NCBI GenBank assembly: GCA_037349315.1
Contig: JBAIAC010000033.1
Coordinates: 21,532,001-21,596,000, forward strand
Source: Chelydra serpentina
Taxonomy: Eukaryota > Chordata > Testudines > Chelydridae
Direction: 5' to 3'
DNA: 64,000 nt
The translations under genes and the position numbers were made by a program. This document shows positions 22,301 through 33,520 of the stretch, one piece after another. Numbering within the stretch: position 1 is the first letter of the stretch; every line of letters begins with the position of its first letter. Under the pieces are notes generated by a model. It saw only the letters and a list, made by a program, of their open reading frames with translations, did no database searches and was not told the DNA's origin.

Positions 22301-23192
22301 CAGGGGCGGCCAAACGTACTGATCCTCCGAGCCCCATACGATAATCTTCAGACGTTTGAGAGCTGGGCGCACCTCCTGTGGCTCGGGGTTTCAGCCCTGC
22401 AGCAGGGTGGTGGGTTTAGGGGCTTCTGCCCGGCAGGGAGAGGCGTCTCGGGGCTTCAGCCCCATAGGAGGCGCCTGCTGGGGCTCAAGGCTTCAGCGGA
22501 GAATGGAGGCGTGGGCTGGGCGCGAGCTGCATTATAACTGTAAAAGAGACCCATGCGGCTCATAAGCCAGGAGGAGGCAAACTATAGCCGATGGGCCACA
22601 TCCGGCCTGTAGGCCCGTGCTGCCCGGCCCGGGAGGCTAGCCCCTCCTCCCTCCCCTGCTGTCCCCTCTTCCCCGGAGCCATGCCACCGCAAGGGCAGTG
22701 CTCTGGGGGGTGGGGCTGCATGCGCCGACTGGGCTGTGCGGCTGCCAGACATGCTGCTCTGAGTGGCGTGGTAAGGGGGCCAGTGCCAGGGGATTGGATA
22801 AGGGGCAGAGGGTCCCGGGGGGGCAGTCAGGGGACAGGGAATGGGGGGGTGGGTTGGATAAGCGTGGGAGTCCCAGGGGGTCTGTCAGGGGACAGGGAGC
22901 AGAGGTCTTGGATAGGGGATGGGGTCCCAGGGGGGTGGTTAGGGTTGAGAGGGTCTTGGGAGGGGGTGGTCAGGGGACAAGGAGTGGGGGGGGGGTTGGA
23001 TGTGTTGGGAGTTCTGAGAGGGGCAGTGGGGCACTGGAAGTGGGAGGGGGCAGATAGGTGGTTGGGGCCAGGCTCTTTGGGGAGGCACAGCCTTCCCTAC
23101 CTGGCCCTCCATACAGTTTTGCAACCCCCATGTGGCCCTCGGGCCAAAAAGTTTGCCCACCCCTGTCATAAGCCATGGTTTGGATACCTCTG
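22301..23192. mobile_element. outer hAT nonautonomous element (286 bp plus nested insert)
   Basis: Left end CAGGGGCGGCCAAACG at 22301; right end GGTTTGGATACCTCTG finishing at 23192, its inverted complement with a few changes. Target duplication TCATAGAC (22293-22300) and TCATAGAT (23193-23200), 7 of 8 matching. Without the nested element it is 267 + 19 bp. It has no transposase. The CAGGGG ends and the 8-bp duplication place it in the hAT superfamily, Charlie-like. Confidence 0.85.
22568..23165. mobile_element. inner hAT nonautonomous element (598 bp)
   Basis: Inserted inside the element at 22301. Left end CAGGAGGAGGCAAACTATAG, right end GGCCAAAAAGTTTGCCCACC followed by CCTG. An exact 8-bp duplication TCATAAGC flanks it (22560-22567 and 23166-23173). 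The inside is GC-rich with imperfect GGGGACAGGGA / GTCCCAGGGGG tandem words (about 22780-23040). Its open frames are products of this composition, not genes. Confidence 0.88.
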
Positions 23193-23200
23193 TCATAGAT

Positions 23201-26200
23201 GGTATGTTGATATGGTAACACTGCAGCACTATACTTCTCATCACAGAATGATCTCAAAACATTTTACACACATGCAGGGCCAAATTCTGCTCCCACTGAT
23301 GCCAATGGAAAAAAATCCCATTGACTTCAACAGGATCAGGCTTCACCCATAATTAATTAAGCCTCATGTCATTCCTGTGAGACAGATAAGGGATATAGAG
23401 AGAGATCACGTCACCCATATCTGCAAAGTAGCTGCCTCTGAAAAATATCACTGTTCCAAAATACGTATGAACACAACAGTTTAGAACAGAATGTGGCGGC
23501 AAATACCATAGCCAATGGAAACAATAGAGGGAATGCTGATCGCCAGAGTGGAATTACCCAAAATAGAATCTGGCCAAGACACCAGGATTAACAGCTCCAT
23601 CTTTACAAAATGTGCCATGGATCTTTAATAACCATAAATGGTTTTTTTCCCCTCCAATTGGAAAGATGACACTGCTAGCAGTAAAGCATCTGCTCACACC
23701 ATGCTGTTGTATCATTTCATGGCTGAATCACCAACATCACTTCCAGCAACACCTAATTGTTCTTTGCTCTTATCCAAGTCCAGTGCCAGAGGGAATTCCC
23801 GGCTCCATTGAAATAAATGTCAAAACTCCCACTGACTTCAAGAGGGCCAAGAATTTCACTCCCAACATGGAGCTTGTGAGATCTGACAGTAACTTTTCTC
23901 ATCTGACAGGAACTGTGAGATCTTGGTCATTATTTTAGTAACTGAGATCCTTAAATAAAATGTATAACTAGTTTATAAATTTTTTTCCAATTTAATTAGA
24001 ATCTTGCTTCATTGTTCAGGTTGACAAAGTATTTTCTTTGTAATATGCTGTAGATGCTAGTGCTCTGAGATTTGCTTTCTAACTGAAGTGTTTACTCAGG
24101 AAGTTTGCAATACTCCCAAAGCAGCATTTAAGATAAAAGTTCCTGTATTATTTTTAGAATAAGCAGCTACAGCATAATCCAAAGGAGCAATCACACTCAA
24201 AGCATCACCAAAACCCCAGTATATAGATTTTGTGTGTGCGCGCACTTTTGTGTGCTTGTTTTTAATGAAGTCAGCTCCATCAGGACCTCACTGCTTGTGC
24301 TCAAACGTAAAGTTACATCTTTTTAAAAACGTAGTGCTCTACTTAGTACAAAATACCTAAGTTCTGCTAGAAGTGGTGATCTGCAGTCCAATGGAAGTCT
24401 CACAGGCTTCTCTGCAGCTCAGTCAATATGTTTATATAATCCCTAACACAGAGAGTTCTCAGTCCTGATTGGTGCCTCTGGAGAGTATTGCAATACAAAC
24501 ATGATATTTTTTTAATGGTGTTACTTCAGATTCAGAAGACACTTAGCTCTCCTTAGCTACACCAGGTCAACTTCAGCCCTCTTATTATTTTTATAAAATT
24601 AGGAGGACTCCGTGGAAATGCTCAGGAAGTCTCCCTCAAATACATACAGAGGGAAGAGCAAAAAGAAGCTGGTAAATTCTTATGCTAAGTATTTGCCAGT
24701 AAAGTCTGCTGGAGAGGGTGATGTTTACTTGTTAGTGTAGGCGGCTTTAGTCAAGCAAATGTAGATTCCAATTCTACGACTATTCAGTTAAACTCTTAAG
24801 AATGTGCTCAAGTCTCATTGTCTTCAATTTAAGCATGTGATTAAGTACTTGGTGGGATTAGAGCCTATATCAGTTTGGAGCAGGCCCATTACTAATCTTG
24901 CTACTCATCTAGCTGTAGGGCCTATTTTCAAATAGGGGGTCCCTTAATACAATGATCAAATCCCAGATTTTAATCCTCAAATCAACACTTTGGTGGATAA
25001 AAAAATGTTTTTAAGCAGTAGAGTGAAAATCTGAGGGTAAACTGGGTGATTTGGACGTCCTGTTAAGTGATTGAAATTCAGGCTCTGTGTCTGAGGGACC
25101 TGACTGATGTCCAGTACACAAATTTCTAATGTATCTGAACTAGGAACAAGGACAGACATTTATGAACAATCCTGTTTATTAAGCAAATGTAGTTTCAGCT
25201 GACACAAAAAGAAATGGAATATAAATAACTGTTGCTGGGACACTAAAATACCAAAGTGAGAATAACGACTTAAATTTTACTTTAAAAATAAGACAATGCA
25301 GCTAAATTCAAGTGCACATAACAGCGGTCATGCCACGGGGAGTATAGTCTGGCCGTAAGAGTAGAGGACTGGAATCCAGGTCTCTTGGGTTATATATTCC
25401 TGGCCCTGTCATTGGTTCACTGTGTTGCTGGGAAAGTCACTTTAACCACTCTCAGTTTTGCTTTCAGATTTAATAAATTCATTTAATGTAGGTGAAGTTC
25501 TTTATGATTTATGAAAATTATGATAATATAAAGTATGATAATTATCATCATTTGAGAGTTCCTATATTCCCAAACAGTTAAGTAGGACCTTTTGTTAGGA
25601 TCTGAGTGACATAGACCAGGACATTGCTGGTCAGGCCTAGTGGTCAGAGCAGGAGCTAGGAAGTAGAGATCAAAGAGGGAGACAGAGTCAGAGCCAAGGG
25701 TCAGAGACACAGTCAGGAATCAAGCCAAAGGTTGGAGCCAGAGTCAGTAGCCAGGGGTGGGGCATAAATGCAGAGATCTGGAACAAGGCAGGAACCTAGA
25801 TCAGGACAGGAAGAATAAGGAGTCGGGTGAGAAGGCAGGGTCCAATGTGGCAGCCATCCAGGAACTCACCTAGTTTCTCACACATCTTCCTGTGCCTCCT
25901 TCTGGCTTAGTGAGCCTGAGCCAGCCGGAGAGGCTGGGTGTCTCCTATGATTGGCGGCGTTGTGGGTGGTGCCTACAGTGAGCTACGGTCTACCAGTCCA
26001 CACTTCCTGTTAGTACTAGCAAGCTGCTGGCTCATGGCTGTAGTCTGAGGCCTACCTGTAAACCCACAAAACTGGGCTCATGAGCCCTCCCACTCAGTTT
26101 CTCAATCAAATACCATCAGCTTTCTTAGAGTATGAAGGGGGATTTTCTCTAAATACTTACATTATATGCAGATTGATACTATCAATCTGGCTCTAACAGA

Positions 26201-29177
26201 AATGTCAGTATTTCCATATTCTAACAGAGCTGGCAGATTATTAGATTGGATATGAACATTATAGACAATCCCAAACTAAAATCAACACTCCGAATAAAAC
26301 CAGGAATTTGGCAAGAACAAAATCTGAATCCAGATACCTTTCAAATGTCTCCTATCTTTATAATGGGCTGATCCAATATCATGATCATTCAAAAACTTTG
26401 GGTTTCCTGAAATCTAATCTGCAACTGGATCTTGATTTTTGGAATTTGAGCAAATCTCTGACAAATATGGTAAATCTGGTTTGTGGACATGCTACCTCAT
26501 TTCCTAACTTTCAAACAATTCTGCGTAATACTTACATGAATATCTGAATGCTTCTCCCACTCAGTTTCATTTGGACTATCAGCTGCTACTATATCTATCT
26601 GTTTCATGAAGCGTGCACCAGATTTGCTATGGTGAATGCTTCTTCTTATCCTTCAGACACAGCATGCATATCAGTACTGGCTGCACTGGATATAATCTTC
26701 CTCCCTCTCAAATGAGCAACATATGGAGCAGCTTGAGTGGCAGCAACAGGGATGCTGTTTGAACTAGGTTCTTTCTGTCAAGGACCCATCTTCTTGCCCT
26801 TCTCTTCACGGCTCCACTGAGTAATGATGAGGAAAGAATTTAACATTTGGAAAAGTCTCATAGGGGCAAATTCATCTGTAACTCCACTGAAGTCACTGGT
26901 ATTACGTCAGAGATTAAACTGGCACTATAATATTTAGAAAAAATAAGACAGTGTGATTCAGTATGTAATTACTGTCTTAAAAAGCAAAAATAATAAAAAT
27001 GAATCATTTTTAAAGAACCAGGAGGGCACAGCTGGCTTAGTCATCTTAAAGGTGAAAATTAGAGATGGCAGCAAGACTGGTGATATTCATAAAAAACTGG
27101 CAGCAGGGGAAGGCCACCCCTGCAATAATACCAGAAACAAGATGCTAGAAATATAATTTCATGACAGTATTTTAGAAGAGACTGATAAAGAAAACAGCAC
27201 TTCTGAAGCTGAAGAGACTTATCCTTCTCTCAAATCAGTGTAAATCAGGAGTAACTTCACTGCAAGTTAAGAATTATACTGGTGTCAAGCTAGTATAAGA
27301 GGAATCAGACCCCTCAAAAGTCTAAATGGGTACTTTGTAACAAAAGCTGACATCAGGAATTGCTTTGCCTGTGTGTGCAGGTGTATGTTTTACTATAAAG
27401 ACAACTTTTTTAAAGGCAATTAACATTTAAAAGGTCATTGTCAAGGGAAGGAAGTGCTCTTTTAGAAATATTCTTGTGCTGAGCATAGTTGATGGGAATC
27501 ATGCATTCTGTTCCTTTGGGTGCCTCACATTACAATCTCACATGGAGGTGTGGAAAGAACATTTTTAAACACATGGAGACAATGTAGCGATCTGATAGAA
27601 TTACTACACAGACTTTAACATATCTGTCAGTAACATCTGCCATATCTCAGCTTTTCTTGTTACTAAAATGAGAATCATCCAGGCAAAGATCCTCTCTAGC
27701 CAAGGGAATAACATCCAACAATGAGAACCAATTTTGTAAGTGCAGAAGGCTCTAAAGAAAGAATAAAATTCTGAATATTTTTTGTGGTATTGGGCTACAA
27801 AATAGCCTTACAACTGCTATCTTTCGTTGTGACTGTATGATGCTAACCAATAACTTATTGTCATTTACTCACTGAGGTACCCTCTGGTCTTCTTATGGTA
27901 TCTCATGTGCAGAAACTCCAGCCTCTCTCAGCTCATAATCAGCAAGAAGTTTTCATTCCCACCTCTTTTACCTGCCTCTGGCCAGAGCACAAGGTCATTC
28001 TCTCTTTAACATGTCAAACACTACCCTTTCCCACAGTAAAATAATTTGAGCAGTCAATTTTTGATTTTACAAAAAAGGGAAACCTTTTAATATCAAATAG
28101 ACTACAACAGAGAAAAAGAAAATGAAAGAATTTAAACAACTAACATGAAATCTGTGAAAAGATTTGGAAAGCAAGAAGAAATCTTAGTTTTCATAATAAA
28201 TAAACTTACAATAAAGTAATATTTGATAGAAGGAAATGCTTCTTCTTTCTCCTTCTCATACCAACATGATTCTACGATGCTCTCCTTGGAGGAATCTCTG
28301 CTTCTTTAGACTTTGCACGTATATAAGCAAATTCTCCTTTGGTCAGAGCAGACACAATTACAAGTGATGTTAATTCTTTAGTTGATTTCTCTAAGTACAT
28401 ATTAGCCTTGATTAAAAGGACTCCTCCTGTTGTAAGTTAAAGAAATATATAAGGATTGCAATTTCCTTTTTCCTGGTACCACCGTTTCATTAAAATGCCT
28501 GTCCTAACCATCCCAATTGATCCAAAATCATGAGTCAGGCCCCCAAAACTTATGAAATTGAAATAAAAATTATGAGATTTTAAACAAATAACATTTTCAA
28601 GCAAATTTCAGGTTCTTTTTATTTGCCTCTTAGTTTTTGAGCCATCAGGACACACTTAGGTCACATTTTCAAGATTTTCTCCATGCGCATGAGAGTTAGA
28701 AACTTAGTTTTTCTTTTAAATGAAAACTGGACCTTTAAGAGAATCACCAGATATTATAAGATTCATGATAAAATAGCAAGGGTTAACAACACTAGGCGTT
28801 CTATGAAATATTTTCCTTCCCCATTATTTTCCGGATAAACTAAACTATTAATTTTTTTTACAGTGTATGTTCCTCTGTTTAGTCAAAGGGCATTTAACAC
28901 CTTCCTGAAAGGGTTCATTAAGCACAGATGGACTGAAGGGAACAGTTCTTAAAGTTTAGAAGAGAATAACGTTATTACTATTTGATGTGCTAAAATTCAT
29001 TCAAAGAATAGTCAGGAATGATGGGAGCTTTGTCACAAGGTAGTACATTGCAGTATTGCTGATTAGGTGAGGTTGATTGTAGAAAAATGCATAGGTTATT
29101 TAGAGACAACTACAGTGAAGAAGGTGATAGCAGGAATGAGAAGAGAATTGCCAAGGGCCTGATTCTGAAAACACTTA
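23201..29177. other. gene-free stretch
   Basis: No gene is supported over 6 kb. Visible repeat remains are a CCCATTGACTTCAACAGGAT-type palindromic piece at about 23275-23345, an antisense MIR-like piece at about 23350-23440, a palindromic copy at about 24778-24870, a purine-rich tandem tract at 25600-25860, and a block at about 28510-28720 that resembles a dispersed reptile repeat (ATCATGAGTCAGGCCC). Nothing else is recognisable. Confidence 0.5.
25600..25860. repeat. degenerate tandem tract (GTCAGAG/CAGGAAC words)
   Basis: Repeated words GGTCAGAGCAGGAGC, GAGTCAGAGCCAAGGGTCAG, GGTTGGAGCCAGAGTCAG and ACCTAGATCAGGACAGGAAG suggest a diverged minisatellite with a unit near 20-25 bp. It may be part of a larger repeat that continues to about 26100. 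The family is unknown. Confidence 0.45.
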
Positions 29178-29355
29178 GGGTCAGATTTTTAAAGGTATTT
29201 AGACACCTCAAGATGCAGACAAATGCCTAGTTAGATTGCAAAAGTGCCTAGGTATCTTACTTCCGTTGACTTAGGCACCTTCATGATTTTAAAAATGCTA
29301 CTAGGTGCCAATCAACATGTGTAGGCACCTAGATATCTTTAAAATATGGTTCCTA
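29178..29355. repeat. palindromic repeat (AGATTTTTAAAGGTATTTAG / AGGCACCTAGATATCTTTAA)
   Basis: The two halves are imperfect inverted copies around CCGTTGACTTAGG. Words GTGCCTAGGTATC and TAGGCACCTAGATATC pair across the centre. It is probably an old fold-back DNA element. No clear target duplication was found. Confidence 0.5.
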
Positions 29356-29559
29356 AACCTTGTCTATGTACAGGTTGAGCATCAGTATCATGTATTTATC
29401 TAGGGTATTTCTAAGGTGCCTGCTGCCACCTTGATCATGTCTGCTATGTCCAGTCTCATGGATTCTTGTACCCTGAAGAACAAGACCACGTGAAGCACAG
29501 ATTCAACTACAAATGCCGAACTACATACAAAATAAAGTGTTAAAATATTGGTGCTATCC

Positions 29560-30390
29560 TAATCTATCCCATCATCTGTATGTTTTCTTCTGTGTGGAGA
29601 TGGGTTAATCAGGGTTAGTTAGTATCCATTACGCCTTTGGCATTTAGAGCAACGATTAAGCTCCTCCACTCCTGTCTGTTTCTGGCAAGTTGTTCATGGT
29701 TCCCCAACTGTGCCCCAGGTTTGCTGTTTTTGGGCGACCTCATTTTCGCTTGCCTTCAGATGTCTATCTTATTGCTATACTAGTGATGGAATCAGTTTCC
29801 ATGCAAAGCACATGGCCAATCCATCTCCAATGCCTCCTGGTAATGATGGTGTTCATATCTTCTTGGCTGTACTGTGTGAATAGATCTTGGTTTGAGATTT
29901 TACTGGGACAAAAGATATGGAGGATTTTTCTGAGGCAGGTTGTATGGAATGAAGACAGTTTGGACATGTCATACTTTGTCATTCCCCAGCATTCTGCACT
30001 ATAAAGTACTGTTGAAAGTACCCATCTCCGATAAATCCTGAGTTTGGTTTTGGTGTTGTATTTTGATGATTTCCAGTCTGTATTTAAGTTCCTGAAGGTG
30101 TTCCTGGCTTAATTGATTCTGTTCCGGATGTCCTGGCTTGTTCTACTGTCTTAGCTGATGGTACTGCCTAAGTATGTGAATGTTTCTACATTGGTGAGAC
30201 CATGATCCTCGATCCCTTCTGGTGATGGTGAGACAATATTAAAAGTCTTGATATCTGTCTTACTGCGGTTGATTTTCAGTCCAATTTGCTGGCTGAATAT
30301 GTTATGTTGAGTTGTTTTTTCTTATATATGGTGTTGGGTATGTGATAGGAGAGTGAGATCATCTGTGAGGTCCAGGTCTCCAAGTTAATC
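29560..30390 (-). pseudogene. RTE-type LINE reverse-transcriptase C-terminal remnant
   Basis: The minus strand spells, with a few stops, the end of an RTE-like non-LTR retrotransposon: GLKINRSKTDIKTFN, VETFTYLGSTIS, IRNRINQARNTFRNLN, WKSSKYNTKTKLRIYRRWVL, SAECWGMTKYDMSKLSSFHT, TCLRKILHIFCPSKISNQDL and RRHWRWIGHVLCMETDSI. The order and motifs (F-T-Y-L-G-S, A-E-C-W, R-R-x-W-R-W-I-G-H-V-L) are those of the RTE-like C-terminal region. It is 5'-truncated and dead. Neither the FADD motif nor an endonuclease is present. Confidence 0.75.
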
Positions 30391-30741
30391 GGAGTGTCCT
30401 GGCCAAATTCTAATTTTGGTATTTATATTCTGACTACAATATCTACAATTCCCCCCAGTAGTTTCATTTGGATTAGGTATTCTTTTCTTTCCCTCTGCTC
30501 TTATGCAGTTGCCATGTTTTACCCAGGAGGAGGCTATACTTGATTCCAGTACAGGGCTTTCTTTCACCCTGTGCAAGCCTGCTAACAGTACTCTGGCTGC
30601 ATGTTATTCCATGCAGAATTTTCTCTCTATGCCCTGATCTTGCAAGGAGTTTCATGCAGGCAGACTTCACTGCTCATGCAGAGCCTCCCTGAAGTTCACC
30701 CAAATAGGGCTCCTTGCAGGATGGGTCTATAGGCTGTGACC

Positions 30742-30862
30742 CAGGAAAGCAGTAAGCACATGCCTAATTTTAAACATGTGAACAATTCCATTGACTTCAA
30801 AGGAACTACATATGTTCTCAAAATTAAGCATGTGCTTAAGTGTTTTGCTGGACTGGGACCAT
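30742..30862. repeat. palindromic interspersed repeat copy
   Basis: CATTGACTTCAAAGGAACTA at the centre, with GCACATGCCTAATTTTAA at the left and AAAATTAAGCATGTGCTTAA at the right as inverted partners. Confidence 0.55.
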
Positions 30863-31934
30863 GGGATCCTAAAGCAGTTTGGAAACTATGTGATAAAAAG
30901 TTCTATATCAAGGTAAGCCATTGCACTTTAATGAAAACCCTCAGTTACCACTGAACACCTTCTAAGGCCCTGTAAGAAGAAAATAATCCCTTTGCTTTTT
31001 TGTTAAAGACCATCTTATGATTTTTCTACAGAAAATGTCCTCTGTTTATACTTGTAGCTATAATATCCCTTGGTTCAAGTGAAAGATGTACAGAGAGGAA
31101 ATAAAAGCCTCAGTAATTTCTGCCCATTTAAAAGGGCAGCCACTAGAGTAAGGATATAATATTTCAGATTCAAACGAAAATTCATCTTGCTTAGAACCAG
31201 AGACCCCAGGCTAAGATATCTGCAGTAGGCTATTTGGATCCTAGTCATCCATTTTATTCTGTGACTGAGAGAGCAATACTTCTTTGGTTCATGCAGGACA
31301 GCAACATGTGGTATTTCTGTTTACATCAAACCATGAACAGTTTTACTACAGTCTGATCTTTCTGGAGGCACTATCATTGTCGCTGAAGACTTTTTAAAGT
31401 GATATATGTTATTGTGAATTTTTGTGCTTTACTACTGTCTGTGAGCAATGAAGAAAAGTGTCAAGTATAAGACTCTTGGATCTATGAACTTAAAAAAAAA
31501 AGCAATGATTTTAATAACAGGGTCCTAGAAAAAAACCAACACTGTCTCATATGGAGCATGAGAGTGGGGTGGGAGGAAAGAATCTGGGCTCAAAAATTAT
31601 GACTAATAGTAAGCACTGAAAATGCTCTAAGAGTTACTGTATTGTAATGGTCAGAATGACATGGAGAACGACATGGATAACAGTGAAACAGGTACAATTT
31701 CTAATGTCCTACAGCCTCATTTAAATCACATGCTTAAAATATGGGAGAAAAACCAAACCCCTACATTGCAAACCCCTAGGGACAGGAAGCTACGATCATT
31801 GTGGCAGTGACCTACTGCTGTACAGTCCAGTGTCAATTTATGCCAGTTCATAAATTAGTAATAATAACTTTACTTGAACTGCAGCTAGTAAATAAGAGAA
31901 GGCTTAACTTTCTGCCTGAAATATTTATGCACTT

Positions 31935-32054
31935 AGGACCCAATTCAGGAAGGTACTTAAGCAGGTGCCTAACTTTAAGTACATTGAAGTCAATGCAACT
32001 ACTCACAATGCTTAACTTTAGGTTGTTGTGTAAGTAGCTTGCTAAAGCAGGACC
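31935..32054. repeat. palindromic interspersed repeat copy
   Basis: Left end AGGACCCAATTCAGGAAGG, right end GCTAAAGCAGGACC. The inner inverted words GTGCCTAACTTTAAG and ATGCTTAACTTTAGG flank ATTGAAGTCAATG. Confidence 0.55.
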
Positions 32055-32435
32055 GTATACACAACACAAAGAATAGACCCTTCTGTGCGAACACAAAATG
32101 AGCCATAAAACAGGAATCACAATTCACACGATTTCAAAAACTTTTATACATAAAGCAATCAAGTTGCCATTGAACTCTGTAGAATTGAGCAAAATGATCA
32201 ACTTTTAAAAGATATGCAGTTAGATAGAATTGGTATAAGTAAGCATAAAGTGTGCTGTGTGAATTTCATCAATTTGTATAGTGTTTTTCTGTTAAAGCTC
32301 AAGTATTTTATATTATCCTTTAAATAAATACACTCTAATAGTCCCTGAAAAACCCACATATTTCTGATTCCTACTTGTACTTCACGGGGCTTCAGATCAG
32401 GCCCATAATGTATAGCGTGCAACACATACATAAAT

Positions 32436-32581
32436 CTTTGCAGAATTGGGGGCTATCTCCCAATTCTGTAAAGTTACTACTGTGAGCAGTTACTTCCATG
32501 CAGAGTCCCATTAACTTCAATACGACTCCATATGTGGGTAACTGTGATCAAGGGCATAACTGTTTGCAGGATTTGGCTCCA
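32436..32581. repeat. palindromic interspersed repeat copy
   Basis: Begins CAGAATTGGGGGC and ends TTTGCAGGATTTGGCTCC, with CATTAACTTCAATACGACTC at the centre. It is a diverged member of the same family. Confidence 0.45.
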
Positions 32582-33219
32582 GTTATTTTTTCCCCTTCCC
32601 TTAGTGTGATTTCAAAACATGCCAAGACAAAAATATTGCCGCATTTTCCTCTAGACTTTACATGATAAGTCACTTCATCCCACCTTAGCCTCAAATATGT
32701 ATTAATTCTCTGAATAGTAATGAATGTCCTGTGGTGTGTAATTTGAGATACTAAGAAGGGTTAGCCTCCAAAATTCTCAGCATAAAGAACTACAGAATTG
32801 CAGAATACTGCTCCAAAAAGCAGAATTGGAGAATACTGGTATCTTATGCGTTGCTTTTTGTGTAGAACATTGTTAGTATTTACAGAAGAGAAGCACACTA
32901 CACTGATAAATAAAAGACACATTAAAATACAGAGGAGGTTGCATGTGCAGTACTCAATGAGGTCTGACAGTGAAATCTAGAACGGATGTGAGCAGCCTTA
33001 CCTTTCCTAAAGAGTATGTAAAGCTGCTCACATCAGTTCCAGCCTTCACATGCCGTAAACACCACTTGGTTGAACTGGCATGAGAAATTCCACATCAGAG
33101 AGATCGATCTAGACTCGGAAGAGCAAACAACTAACTAATCCTGTGTCTTTAAGGATTTATCCCGGGAGGTAAAGCACAGCAGGGGCAGATGCCGACTAGT
33201 CTAGGTGCCCTGACCTCGA

Positions 33220-33434
33220 GCGACAGCGCCCGGCGCAGGGGCCCAGCCCCGGGAGAACATTGCTCGACCCGGCCCGGCCCGGCCTCGCCCCGCCCCGTTC
33301 GGCTGGGCCCGGCCTGAGACCCCAGCGCTCCCCCCGCCGCGGCGGCGGAAGCTGGCAGCAGAGGGGGCGAGGCCCGGAAGAGGAAGGGCTCGTGCTGCGG
33401 GGAGGCTTTGGACAGTGGCTGGCGCGGGCTCGGG
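33220..33434 (+). promoter_or_regulatory. CpG-island promoter of RAMAC
   Basis: A sharp GC-rich, CpG-dense island begins here after A/T-rich DNA. It includes a CCCGGCCCGG repeat, a GC-box cluster CGCCCCGCCCCG at 33286-33297 (Sp1-type) and CCGCCGCGGCGGCGG at 33336-33350. No TATA box is visible, as expected for a housekeeping promoter. Transcription probably starts within the island. It is placed before RAMAC by position and by absence of another candidate promoter. A divergent transcript is possible but unsupported. Confidence 0.7.
33352..33434 (+). other. RAMAC: probable noncoding exon 1 of RAMAC
   Basis: The segment from about AGCTGGCAGCAGAGG to GGCGCGGGCTCGGG ends at a good splice donor, CGGG|GTGAGG (GT at 33435-33436). 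The next exon starts just before the RAMAC ATG, so an untranslated first exon is required, and this is the best donor in the island. The transcription start is not determined. Confidence 0.5.
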
Positions 33435-33520
33435 GTGAGGGGGCTGTCTGGGGGGGCACTGTGGAGGGGCGCTGGGGGAAGGCTGGAGGGAAGGAGGTGG
33501 GGCGGGGCGGGGGCCGCTGG

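Larger units (their letters stand above)
30391..33219. other. gene-free stretch upstream of RAMAC
   Basis: No coding exon is supported. It contains three copies of the palindromic repeat family (30742-30862, 31935-32054, 32436-32581). The sequence changes abruptly from A/T-rich to GC-rich at about 33150-33220, where the promoter begins. Confidence 0.5.

Noticed and set aside
22591..23352. 253-codon Gly-rich open frame
   Set aside because: Runs through the GC-rich interior and past the right end of the nested hAT elements, so it is a by-product of composition.
25560..26110. Possible LTR (starts TGTTAGGATC, ends near CTCA)
   Set aside because: No matching second LTR, primer-binding site or target duplication could be found. 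Only a degenerate tandem tract is supported.
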